Source of the DNA: Poriferisphaera corsica
GTDB taxonomy: Bacteria; Planctomycetota; Phycisphaerae; Phycisphaerales; Phycisphaeraceae
Reading direction: 5' to 3'
Assembly (NCBI RefSeq): GCF_007747445.1
Contig: NZ_CP036425.1
Coordinates: forward strand, 2,588,175 to 2,652,174
Length of the DNA: 64,000 nucleotides
Of the stretch, positions 19,495-28,843 are shown piece by piece (positions within the stretch are counted from its first letter, which is position 1; each line of letters begins with the position of its first letter). The notes beneath the pieces were generated by a model, which saw only the letters and a program-made list of their open reading frames with translations, was not told where the DNA came from and did not search any database. Both the position numbers and the translations under genes were made by a program.

Positions 19495-22400
19495 ATGCAA
19501 ACACAACACACTTGTTACAAACGCTGTATATGGGTTTCGTGCTATCTTTTTTTTGTTATTGCGCTCCTACTACCCATAAGCAATACATATTCATCGATAA
19601 ATGACGAAGAGGCATCAAATAGATCAAAATCCCAAACTGGAAGCTTTGATGCTAATAATTTCACTGGCGCTTTTACATATTCATACCCCATTCAAATTGC
19701 ACCAGCGAGAAATGGTTCTGAACCTAAAGTTTCACTTTCTTATAGTTCATCAGGTGGAAATAGCTGGTGTGGTGTGGGATGGAATTTAGACTTTGGATTT
19801 ATTACCAGAGATACTAAGGAAGGAGTTCCAATAAAATGGAATACAAGCACTGGGCAATCCGAACAACAGTATGACGATAGTAAGGGCTTCGTTGCTTCTA
19901 TTGGCGGCTCATATGTGAAACTCATCTCAATTGGAAATGACACATATCGTGCGGAAATAGACAGTGAGGGTATGGAATTTCAATTCCATAGAACATCTGG
20001 CCAAAATTATTGGGAGGTGACAGATAAAGCCGGAAATCGTTACTTCTTTGGCGAATCAATTGCAGCAAGGCAAGAGAATGATAGATTTACATCCTCAAGT
20101 GCAACGGAAGATTTACGTACATTCAAATGGTCACTCAGTCGTGTTCGTGATGTAAAGGGTAACGAGAGTTACTACACATATGTCAAAGAATCGAACACGA
20201 TGTACATTGATGAAATCAAGTACAATGCTAACGTCAATTCTGTGTCACTTCCTGCTACTCATAGAGTCAAATTTACTCTTGAAAATAGACCAGACATTTT
20301 ACTCAATTATTCAACTGGTTTTAAAATACAAACAAACAAGCGTCTTACTCAGGTTTCATCATACATTGACCAAGAAAATCAGCCTTCACGTCTTGTCACA
20401 AAGTACCAATTTGACTATTCAAATACATCTAGCACTGGTCGATCCCAATTAATATCTATTACGCAATATGGAACCGATGGTATCAGTACGCTTCCACCTG
20501 TTGGATTTAGCTACAGCGATGTCAATAAATCATTCGATCAAATAATAAACTGGGGTCCTAAAGATACACAAGGACAAAACAGTCAAACTTGGGCAACTGT
20601 TCATGAAGGCGTATCTTCCGGCCAAGTTACCACGTTACGTGATATCAATGGCGATGGGTTACCTGACCGCATCATGCGTAAAGCTTCCGGCAGCAAAACC
20701 TCATGGCGCGTCCAACTCTGCACTGGTATGCAAAGTGATGGCACATATGGCTTCGCCAGTGCCATAAATTGGACCGGTATTCAGCACCCAGGGACAAGCG
20801 TTGGCGATGCAGGCTACTGCACAACCGCAACAAATAACTACGGCACTCATACAGATCTTATGGATGTCAATGGTGATAGCCTACCTGACAGGGTAATGGT
20901 TGCGAGTGGTGGCTACACCAACCCATTTAAGGTGCAATTGAATAACGGTTCAGGATTTGACCCGGTTATTGAGTGGGAAGGTGCTTATCATCAATCTAAT
21001 GACCAAAACTGGTTTACACTTCATGAAGGAGCATCAAATGGACAAGTAGTTTCATTGCGTGACATAAATGGAGACGGCTTACCCGACCGTGTCATGTATC
21101 GAAAGTCTGGAGATAAAACCGTTTGGATTGTTCAGTTTTGTACCGGCATGCAGTCAAATGGCAAATATGGTTTTTCGAATCCCGTCGATTGGCCCGGCAT
21201 CCAACATCCTGGCTCAAGCGTTGGAGACGCAGGCTACCGCATTGTAGCTATTAATAACTATGGTACTCATACAGATCTTATTGATGTTAATAGCGATGGC
21301 CTGCCAGACCGCGTAATGCTTGCAGGCGGCGGCATTGCAAAACCATTTCTTGTACAGTTCAACAATGGGAGAGGATTTGATCCAGCAATTAATTGGGGAC
21401 CAAAAGATATCCAGGGACAAAGCAATCAATCTTGGGCAACAATCCATGAAAGCGTTTCTAATGGTCAAGTAGTTACAATACGTGATATCAATGGCGATGG
21501 GTTACCTGACCGCATTATGCGTAAACCTTCCGGCAGCAAAACATCATGGCGCGTCCAACTCTGCACTGGTATGCAAAGTGATGGCACATACGGCTTCTCC
21601 AGTGCCGTAAATTGGACCGGTATTCAGCACCCAGGGACAAGCGTTGGCGATGCAGGCTACTGCACAACCGCAGCAAATAACTACGGCACACACATTGACT
21701 TTATGGATATTAATGGTGACGGACTTCCTGACAGAGTCATGCTCTCAAACGGCTCATATACCAAACCCTTTAAAGTTCAATTCAACAGTGGAATAAAACC
21801 TGATTTACTGTTATCAATAAACAATGGGATTGGTGGCATTATTGACGTCAATTACACGACAAGTGCTAGTTTTGATAACAAAGACGATCAAGGTATATCA
21901 CAGTTACGGCATTCAACCTATGTAGTTGATAGCATCAAGCTATCCGGTGCATTAGGCTGGGAAAGCACGACTCAATACAAGTATTCTGGCGGTGTATTCG
22001 ATTATAAAAAGAAATCGTTTGCCGGATTCCAAAGAGTTGAAACAATCGATCCTTCAGGCTCTCGCAAAGTAGTTTATTACCACCAGAACGGTGGCCGAAA
22101 CGACTCATTGAATGGAGAATATCAAGACGACGGAGCATTTGGTAAGCAAGGAATTCCTTATTGTACTGAAATCTATGGCTCTGATAATTCACTGTATACA
22201 CGTACAATCAATAAAATTGATGAAATTCAATTGCATCCTAATGGCATCTACTTTCCATACATAGCTCAAACAATCAATATGGAATATGAGGGCGATGCCA
22301 ACTACCGAGCTACTTGTACAGCCTTTGTATATGATACAGCAAACAGTGATTTTACTTTACGAAACAATTTACTAACTCAGATTGAGTATGGCGAAATCTC

Positions 22401-25400
22401 ATCTGTAAACATTCCAAACCATACCTTTACCGATATTAATAATGACGATGTATACACTCATTTCGAATACATAACATTATCTAACCCATATATCAAAGGC
22501 AAAATCAGTAAAATTAAGATTACGAATGATCTTGCTGGCACACAAATCCTGCGTAAAACCCAATTCACATTTAATAACAATGGTCAAATCACAACACATG
22601 CTTTGTGGCTGAATACTGATGACCGATTTATAACTAATACATTCGAATACGATATTTATGGCAACTTAGTAAAGGAAATTTCGCCGACTGGAGTCGAAAA
22701 ATTCACTTCATATGATTCTATCTATCAAATGTTTCCAGAATCAGTTCAAATGGGTGGAAACAATTTACCACGAACATTCACTTCATATACAAAATGGGAT
22801 GACCGGTCCGGTTCACCCATCTGGTCTGTAGAAATTGATGGCATGGTAACACGTTATGAATACGACATGTTCTATCGTGATATAGCAACATACATTTCAT
22901 CCACATCATATAGTTTTATTGATAACCCAATTCTAGACAACTGGGATCCAACTGCTATTGCTAATCTTTGGCGTACCAAAAAAGAATACCACATTAATGG
23001 AATAAGCAATAACGCCAGCAGTAACTACATCATTACTAGAAAATTCGATCCTAACGATACAGTCAACGGACATGTCACGTACACATATTTTGATGGCTTT
23101 GAACGAACAATCCAAACCAGAACTGAAGCGGAAACCGATGCAAGCGGAGATTTCCGAGTTACAGATATTGCTTATGATTCATCAGGCCAAAGTTCATCTC
23201 AAACAATATCATATTTCAGCAACGGATCGCAGTATACTCCTGTAATTAACGCTACACCGAAAATTAGTTCAGAATATGATGCTATTGGCCGGAAATGGAA
23301 AATCACCCCACCTGTAGGTGATACTGGATCCCCAACAGGTCCTGAGCAAGTATTGTATAAACATAATGCTGACCCTTGGATAACTGTAGCAATCGATTCT
23401 GCAGGAAAAATCAAGAGATCTGTCCATGATGGCTGGGGACGTACAACCAAGATAGTTGAGGTTAATGGCAGTAATGAATATGACACCATTTACGAATACG
23501 ACAAACTAGGTAATGTCATAAAGATAACTGACAATGAGGGAAATATTACTCAATTTACACGTGACAGTTTAGGCCGTAAAACTCAACTTTCAGATCCAGA
23601 TACAGGGATAACAACTTACACTTACGATGATGATGGAGCATTAATTTCAACGACAAATGCAAGAGGCATTAAAACCATCAATTCATATGATCTTCGTGGC
23701 CAAACAACTTCACTCAAAGATCCATTAGGACGAGTCATTACTATTCGTACTGTAGACAATAGTAATGTAGAACTAGGCAAAATTGACTACTATTACGACA
23801 CCCAAATCCAAGCTGACCACCATACTTGGATTGGCAAAATCAGTGCGATCATTTATAACGACGGAAAAGTCATCTATGATTATGACAACCGAGGCCGTCC
23901 ATATAAAAAATACAGATCATTTAGTATCAATGCTAACGATCCTAATATAGAGCTTAGCGTTGAAAGAGTTTATGATGATGCAGATCGTATTATTGAATTA
24001 AAGTATCCGAATAATATTGCAACCCTAGAGTATTCGTATGACACCGCAGGACATCTCCGCAAAGTTGAATCGACAAGCGGTACCACTACAAACGAAATAT
24101 TCTATGAAACAAATAGTTTTGATGCACAAGGCCAAATGACCAGCTTCGATTATGGCAATGGTTTATCAACTAACTATGAATTCTATACTGGATCTAAACG
24201 TCTTAAACGGATGCAGACAACCGCAAATACGAGCGGATATTTACAAGATCTGCAGTACACATATGATACAGCCTCTAATATCAAATCGATTACTGACAGC
24301 ATTTACTCGGCATCAGCGTCATCAACCATATCAAATCTTCAATACGATGATCTTCATCGATTAACTTCAATCAATTCAGTTGCAAATGGATCTCATTCAT
24401 TCTCCTATACATCCATTGGCAACATGATCACTAACACTGAAAATGGCACAAACCCATACACATACTCAACATCTAAGCCACATGCAGTAACAGCAGCCAA
24501 TGGCAATTCATATAGTTACGACGCCAGTGGCAATATGATCACGCGTAACACAAAAACTCTAACATATGACCATCGCAATCGTCTCGTTAAGGTCAAGCAT
24601 GGCCTCACTCCAGACCAAGGCTACACAACGTTCGGTTATACCGAAGGCGTCGATAGATTATGGAAGTACCGGTATGTCTTCAGTGGTGTAGAAACTAAGA
24701 TTTGGTTTGAAGGCATCTATGAGCAAAAATCAGAATCTACAGATGGCGAAAACTTTGAAACCAAAACATTATGCCATGTTATTGCGGACGGAAAACGTAT
24801 TGCAACATTTGAGCCCGACACATCACTACTAACAGCAAACCATAACTCTTTTGCTTTAGCCACTACGAACATTCTCCTGTGGCCTCTACGTCCAGGTCGA
24901 GCTATATGGACAGGGTTTGGATGTATTGCCGCAATGATACTGGCGCTGAGCTGGTTGCCGAATCGTAGAAAGAACAAATACTCAAATAAAGAGTATTCAC
25001 CCGCATATGAGTTCGTTCTGAATGCACTACGCTTTACAGGCCGCCCGTGGATGAAAACCATTGTGCTTATGCTGGTCTTCTCAATTTCAATGGCTGGCAT
25101 GCCTTTACGTGCAATTGCAGCTGTGGGCGTAGCCGAATACGATCCTGTCTTCTACTACTACCATCAAGATCATCTTGGCTCAGCTTCTTTGTTAACTGAT
25201 CGTGATGGAGACATTGTCCAACATTATGGATACGGAGCATACGGCAAGGAAACTTACAAAAATAATACCGCAGCATACAATCTGTCCAATCGCTATACAG
25301 ATCAAGTATTCGATGAAGATACAGGCTTGTATTACTACAATTCACGTTACTACGATCCTGAACTAGGCCGTTTTATTCAGCCAGATTCAATTGTTCCCAA

Positions 25401-26385
25401 AACAGACGACCCACAAACACTCAATAGATATTCTTACGTCAATAACAATCCTTTTAAATATGTCGATCCAACCGGCCATTTCATTATTGAGGCCATTGTC
25501 ATTGGCGCTATTGTCGGAGGTTTATCTGCTGCTTATTCTGGCGAAAATATACTTATGGGGATGGCAGTTGGGGCTGTGGGTGCATTATTCATGGGATTAG
25601 GTGCCGCCGGAGCAGGCATGTTCTCTTCTAATATCATTGCGCAAACACTATGTAAAGTAGCTGCATCAGTAGCATCCGGAACAATTACTGCAGCAATTCA
25701 AGGCAGAGATATTGGCAGAGCGGCATTACATTCCGCCTTAACTGCTGGGATAGATTTGATTGATAGTAGAATCGGTAATCTTGCCGATCAAACTCAAAAT
25801 GCGAAAGAAATTGTTAAGATTTTTGGTTTACCCGTCAGACAGGTTGAACAATTCGCATTACAGCAAGTTCGTGGAATATTACAAGGCGGTGTAGATAGTT
25901 TAGCCAATGGTGAAAGCGTCTTAACCGGCTTTAAGAATGCCGCGAAATCCAGTTGGAAGTCAGCATTGAGTAGTATTACAAAATCAATTGATGAAAAATT
26001 GAATCTGAAGTTTAATAAGAATATAAACTTCGCAGATTACAGTGACAGTAATAGTTCAATATCTAAAGGCCCATTAGGAATATACAGAAAATTAGAAACA
26101 AAAATTAACAGTGCTGTAGGCCTGAGTTTGAATATCAATGCGAGCTTAAGTAGTTTTGTCGATTGCGTGGTTGAAGAGAGCGTTGGACCCAGAGATGTCT
26201 TTAACTCATTTTATAGCCTCAAAGCTTCTGCCAATATTTCAGTAAAACAAACAAAAACGGTAGGAATTGAAGGTTACGAACATTATGGACTAGGTGTCAT
26301 AAATCAATCCGAGAATAATTTTTCTCGCGAAGTATCTGCCACGCTACAAGGTAATTCTTTTTCCCATAGTCTTCCACGTTTCTAA
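19495..26385 (+). CDS. Giant SpvB/FG-GAP/RHS-repeat protein with RHS-associated core domain
   Basis: 2296 residues. A signal peptide (VSCYLFFVIALLLPISNTYS) leads to an SpvB/TcB-like N-terminal region (FTGAFTYSYPIQIAPARNGS, then GVGWNLDFG). Residues ~350-770 are three tandem ~140-residue units, each with two Asp-rich DINGDGLPDRVM-type FG-GAP/VCBS calcium-binding loops. Many YD repeats follow (for example YEYDKLGNVIKITDNEG, YSYDASGNMITRN). Two hydrophobic helices, near residues 1790-1815 and 1855-1877, precede the RHS core: YYHQDHLGSASLLTDRDGD, then YYNSRYYDPELGRFIQPDSI and LNRYSYVNNNPFKYVDPTGH. The ~300-residue tail starts glycine-rich and hydrophobic and is unlike the core; it occupies the position of a variable C-terminal effector. 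The YD shell probably encloses this tail. No immunity-type gene follows; a terminator comes directly after. Low GC compared with neighbours hints at acquisition. Confidence 0.92.
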   Translation: MQTQHTCYKRCIWVSCYLFFVIALLLPISNTYSSINDEEASNRSKSQTGSFDANNFTGAFTYSYPIQIAPARNGSEPKVSLSYSSSGGNSWCGVGWNLDFGFITRDTKEGVPIKWNTSTGQSEQQYDDSKGFVASIGGSYVKLISIGNDTYRAEIDSEGMEFQFHRTSGQNYWEVTDKAGNRYFFGESIAARQENDRFTSSSATEDLRTFKWSLSRVRDVKGNESYYTYVKESNTMYIDEIKYNANVNSVSLPATHRVKFTLENRPDILLNYSTGFKIQTNKRLTQVSSYIDQENQPSRLVTKYQFDYSNTSSTGRSQLISITQYGTDGISTLPPVGFSYSDVNKSFDQIINWGPKDTQGQNSQTWATVHEGVSSGQVTTLRDINGDGLPDRIMRKASGSKTSWRVQLCTGMQSDGTYGFASAINWTGIQHPGTSVGDAGYCTTATNNYGTHTDLMDVNGDSLPDRVMVASGGYTNPFKVQLNNGSGFDPVIEWEGAYHQSNDQNWFTLHEGASNGQVVSLRDINGDGLPDRVMYRKSGDKTVWIVQFCTGMQSNGKYGFSNPVDWPGIQHPGSSVGDAGYRIVAINNYGTHTDLIDVNSDGLPDRVMLAGGGIAKPFLVQFNNGRGFDPAINWGPKDIQGQSNQSWATIHESVSNGQVVTIRDINGDGLPDRIMRKPSGSKTSWRVQLCTGMQSDGTYGFSSAVNWTGIQHPGTSVGDAGYCTTAANNYGTHIDFMDINGDGLPDRVMLSNGSYTKPFKVQFNSGIKPDLLLSINNGIGGIIDVNYTTSASFDNKDDQGISQLRHSTYVVDSIKLSGALGWESTTQYKYSGGVFDYKKKSFAGFQRVETIDPSGSRKVVYYHQNGGRNDSLNGEYQDDGAFGKQGIPYCTEIYGSDNSLYTRTINKIDEIQLHPNGIYFPYIAQTINMEYEGDANYRATCTAFVYDTANSDFTLRNNLLTQIEYGEISSVNIPNHTFTDINNDDVYTHFEYITLSNPYIKGKISKIKITNDLAGTQILRKTQFTFNNNGQITTHALWLNTDDRFITNTFEYDIYGNLVKEISPTGVEKFTSYDSIYQMFPESVQMGGNNLPRTFTSYTKWDDRSGSPIWSVEIDGMVTRYEYDMFYRDIATYISSTSYSFIDNPILDNWDPTAIANLWRTKKEYHINGISNNASSNYIITRKFDPNDTVNGHVTYTYFDGFERTIQTRTEAETDASGDFRVTDIAYDSSGQSSSQTISYFSNGSQYTPVINATPKISSEYDAIGRKWKITPPVGDTGSPTGPEQVLYKHNADPWITVAIDSAGKIKRSVHDGWGRTTKIVEVNGSNEYDTIYEYDKLGNVIKITDNEGNITQFTRDSLGRKTQLSDPDTGITTYTYDDDGALISTTNARGIKTINSYDLRGQTTSLKDPLGRVITIRTVDNSNVELGKIDYYYDTQIQADHHTWIGKISAIIYNDGKVIYDYDNRGRPYKKYRSFSINANDPNIELSVERVYDDADRIIELKYPNNIATLEYSYDTAGHLRKVESTSGTTTNEIFYETNSFDAQGQMTSFDYGNGLSTNYEFYTGSKRLKRMQTTANTSGYLQDLQYTYDTASNIKSITDSIYSASASSTISNLQYDDLHRLTSINSVANGSHSFSYTSIGNMITNTENGTNPYTYSTSKPHAVTAANGNSYSYDASGNMITRNTKTLTYDHRNRLVKVKHGLTPDQGYTTFGYTEGVDRLWKYRYVFSGVETKIWFEGIYEQKSESTDGENFETKTLCHVIADGKRIATFEPDTSLLTANHNSFALATTNILLWPLRPGRAIWTGFGCIAAMILALSWLPNRRKNKYSNKEYSPAYEFVLNALRFTGRPWMKTIVLMLVFSISMAGMPLRAIAAVGVAEYDPVFYYYHQDHLGSASLLTDRDGDIVQHYGYGAYGKETYKNNTAAYNLSNRYTDQVFDEDTGLYYYNSRYYDPELGRFIQPDSIVPKTDDPQTLNRYSYVNNNPFKYVDPTGHFIIEAIVIGAIVGGLSAAYSGENILMGMAVGAVGALFMGLGAAGAGMFSSNIIAQTLCKVAASVASGTITAAIQGRDIGRAALHSALTAGIDLIDSRIGNLADQTQNAKEIVKIFGLPVRQVEQFALQQVRGILQGGVDSLANGESVLTGFKNAAKSSWKSALSSITKSIDEKLNLKFNKNINFADYSDSNSSISKGPLGIYRKLETKINSAVGLSLNINASLSSFVDCVVEESVGPRDVFNSFYSLKASANISVKQTKTVGIEGYEHYGLGVINQSENNFSREVSATLQGNSFSHSLPRF
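20545..21805 (+). repeat. Three tandem ~420-bp units encoding paired FG-GAP/VCBS loops
   Basis: Units begin near 20545, 20968 and 21388. Each encodes two Asp-rich loops (DINGDGLPDRIM, DVNGDSLPDRVM) separated by TGMQSDGTYGF and GIQHPGTSVGDAGYCT. Units 1 and 3 are nearly identical at DNA level over about 140 bp (20680-20825 against 21520-21665), while unit 2 is clearly more diverged, which suggests recent duplication or gene conversion between the outer copies. Confidence 0.9.
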
Positions 26386-26439
26386 CGATGTCATATATTT
26401 TAGACAAACCTTTACTTCTAATATTGTGTAAATATTACA

Positions 26440-26475
26440 AAAGCAGCCCTGCGAAATACCTCGCAGGGCTGCTTT
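26440..26475 (+). terminator. Rho-independent terminator after the RHS gene
   Basis: A perfect 15-bp stem (left arm AAAGCAGCCCTGCGA, 26440-26454; right arm 26461-26475) with loop AATACC. It ends in TTT but has no long T run, so efficiency is uncertain. The symmetric A/T ends allow action in both directions. Confidence 0.8.
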
Positions 26476-26779
26476 GCTATTGCAAATAGATTCACACTTT
26501 TCAGGGTGATCCTATATTTTTGCTAAAAATTGGAATTGAAGTGCAATACCTACGGGGCCAAGCTCTTAAGTGTTCCGGCGATGGCGTTGAGGTTAACCGC
26601 AACGATTGCTGAACCAACGACTTTAGCATTGCCCCAACTATTCCCACCCTGGCGTTAACACTGTAATAAATAGTTCTGCGCAGCATATAAATGTGATATT
26701 TCACAAATCACATTACCCAAATATTCTGAATGCTTAAAGAAAACATAACCGAGAAACAGACTGAAATAATGTCACAAAT
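26476..26779. other. Gene-free stretch between the RHS gene and tmRNA
   Basis: No intact gene. A short stretch (26539-26608) reads on the plus strand as a peptide ending in DGVEVNRNDC before a stop; it is locally GC-richer than its surroundings and might be a decayed coding remnant, but I cannot identify it. Confidence 0.3.
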
Positions 26780-26812
26780 AAAAGAACCACGGCCATAAAC
26801 CGTGGTTCTTTT
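26780..26812 (-). terminator. Rho-independent terminator downstream of tmRNA
   Basis: A 13-bp stem (left arm AAAAGAACCACGG, right arm CCGTGGTTCTTTT) with loop CCATAAA, 12 nt beyond the tmRNA 3' end. On the minus strand it is followed by a U-rich stretch (UUUUAUUUG). It would work in the plus direction too. Confidence 0.88.
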
Positions 26813-26824
26813 ATTTGAATTAAA

Positions 26825-27204
26825 TGGAGCCGGGGAGAATCGAACTCCCGTCCCGAATAGCAGTCACCAAGACGCTTCTACACGCATAGTCGTTAATTTG
26901 ATCTCGGATCAAAGGCGACCAACGACAGTCTCCTTATCACCCAATCTCAGTGTTATTTAACCTTCAGACCCTGAAATACAGTCATCCAGCGAGTCTACTG
27001 TCTTTTGCACCATGTCTCAGCCGCAGACACTCCTTGACATGATGGGCAGCACTATTAGGCAGCCATACGTACTGGCGCGAAGCCAATACGACCAGCGATA
27101 TTATCGTTGGCAATTAAGTTTTTTGTACGTGGTTTAACGAGGTTTTCGTACACCTCGACGTGCAACGCCGAGCCTTCCCTGCCCGGTCGATACCGATCGG
27201 CCCC
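26825..27204 (-). ncRNA. ssrA: tmRNA (transfer-messenger RNA)
   Basis: The RNA rescues ribosomes stalled on broken mRNAs. The 5' end GGGGCCG pairs with 3' CGGCUCC to form the alanine acceptor stem with the G3-U identity pair, followed by discriminator A (26825); CCA is not encoded. The T arm (GGGAG, TTCGATT, CTCCC) is intact. The 5' part contains the typical GATCGGTATCGACCGGG. The tag frame starts at resume codon GCC (27109-27111) and ends with TAA (27055-27057), giving ANDNIAGRIGFAPVRMAA. This starts like canonical tags (ANDN) but is long at 18 encoded residues and ends MAA instead of LAA. Total length is 380 nt, one-piece form. Confidence 0.97.
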
Positions 27205-27280
27205 AATTTTCAAAGAACATTCCCACACCCTAATCTAATCAATTATACCCTAATTCCTGCCCTTTGACTACCTCCCTGCA

Positions 27281-28690
27281 TCACTCCCTTACCCGCTCTA
27301 AAACACGATACCCCCAACCATCCAACACAATCTCCTTACCCATCCGCCATCCAGTCCCATCAAACACATCGGCATATTCACCCTCCACACGCTCCTCAAT
27401 AACAACCTGTCGCCTTTGAGCCGATAAATTCAACACCACCAACACCGCATCATCACCCTTCTCACGAACATACCCCAAAACCTTCCCTTCATCTTTCCCA
27501 GCATCCCTGAAATAACGCAACGCTACCGCTTCATCACGCACATCAATCATCTTTAAACCGCCCCCCAATCTCCCATTAAACAGCGCACTGTTACGCTTTT
27601 TCAAAGCAAGCAACACACCATAAACATCTGCCATACGATCCGTCTTCCATTCAATCGCATCATGCTCAAAAAAGTCCAACCGCCGATCCAAACCCGCCTC
27701 CTGCCCATTAAATATCAAAGGCATACCATTCACCGTCATCGTCAATACGCCATACACCTCAGCCCCCTCACCAAACTGCTCAATCCCACTCCCATGCCAT
27801 GAATTCTCATCATGATTCGACGTGAAATACAAACGATACTCATCTTCATACGCCCCCCGATCACGCAATAAATATTCACCCAACCCATCCGCACTCAGCT
27901 CCCCGCGATAGTTCGCCAACATCTGCCCATTCTCAAAGCCATGCAATCCCCACGCATACAACATATCAAACCCCGCCTCCATCAATGAAGCCCCATCACC
28001 CTCCGCCAGCATCAGCAAATCACCCCGATCTTGTTTCAACTTATCGATCGCCTTCTCCCAAAACTCGCTCGGCACCATACCCGCCGCATCACATCGGAAA
28101 CCATCAACCCCAATTTCATTCACCCAAAATCGCATCGCCTCAATCATATAAGCTTGCAGCGCTTGATTAGAAAAATCCAAGTCCGCTACATCCGCCCAAT
28201 TCGTCCCCCCCGGCTTCACAATCTCACCATCCTTCCCCTTCGTATACCACGCCGGATGCGCTTTAAGCATCTCATTATCCCACGCCGTGTGATTCGCCAC
28301 CCAATCAATCAGCACATACATCCCTCGACTATGTATCTCATCAATTAGCCGCTTAAACCCATCAAGATCTCCAAACTCCTCATTAAACCCCATGTAATCC
28401 TTCACCGCATAATAACTCCCCAAACTCCCCGCCTTCTTCTCCTCACCAATCGGATGAATCGGCATGAACCAGATGATCCCCACACCCATCGCCTGCAAAC
28501 GATCCAAATGCTCCCGAAAGCCCTCAATATCTCCCCGCTCACTGAAGTGACGTAGATTCACCTCATACATCCCCAAGTTATAACTCCACACCTCATGCGT
28601 CGGCTCACCCCCAACCTCAGCAGCAGCCCCCCAGAGCCCATCAACACACACCAACAAACAAAGCAGTACGACCACAAAATGCCGCAACAT
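27281..28690 (-). CDS. Secreted alpha-amylase family glycosidase (GH13)
   Basis: About 469 residues. The start is placed at the Met of MLRHFVVVLLCLLVCVDG because this gives a signal peptide with cleavage near WGAAA; an in-frame ATG at 28723 and the frame opening at 28750 are alternatives without better ribosome sites. GH13 regions seen: IWFMPIHPIG, YVLIDWVANHT (region I), GVDGFRCDAAGMV with the nucleophile Asp (region II), LAEGD with the acid/base Glu (region III) and YFTSNHDENSW with the transition-state Asp (region IV). A C-terminal beta domain follows (AVALRYFRDAG, VLVVLNLS). It would cleave alpha-glucans or maltodextrins outside the cytoplasm. It lies downstream of the carboxypeptidase gene, 150 bp away. 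Confidence 0.92.
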   Translation of the reverse strand: MLRHFVVVLLCLLVCVDGLWGAAAEVGGEPTHEVWSYNLGMYEVNLRHFSERGDIEGFREHLDRLQAMGVGIIWFMPIHPIGEEKKAGSLGSYYAVKDYMGFNEEFGDLDGFKRLIDEIHSRGMYVLIDWVANHTAWDNEMLKAHPAWYTKGKDGEIVKPGGTNWADVADLDFSNQALQAYMIEAMRFWVNEIGVDGFRCDAAGMVPSEFWEKAIDKLKQDRGDLLMLAEGDGASLMEAGFDMLYAWGLHGFENGQMLANYRGELSADGLGEYLLRDRGAYEDEYRLYFTSNHDENSWHGSGIEQFGEGAEVYGVLTMTVNGMPLIFNGQEAGLDRRLDFFEHDAIEWKTDRMADVYGVLLALKKRNSALFNGRLGGGLKMIDVRDEAVALRYFRDAGKDEGKVLGYVREKGDDAVLVVLNLSAQRRQVVIEERVEGEYADVFDGTGWRMGKEIVLDGWGYRVLERVRE

Positions 28691-28843
28691 CGCACACACT
28701 AAACGATACTCTCGCTCAAACATATCTAGACCCACATCATCCAATAGCAACAGGACAAAAGCAGCCAGACTGCCCAGCTGCCTTGATCGTTATTATAGCT
28801 ATTTCGCTCTAGACTAAAAGCTTTTAATGAAACTCATTCCCCG

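Noticed and set aside
26501..26704. Small minus-strand frame of 67 codons after the RHS gene
   Set aside because: No signal, ribosome site or recognisable family; the region may be a remnant, but evidence is insufficient.
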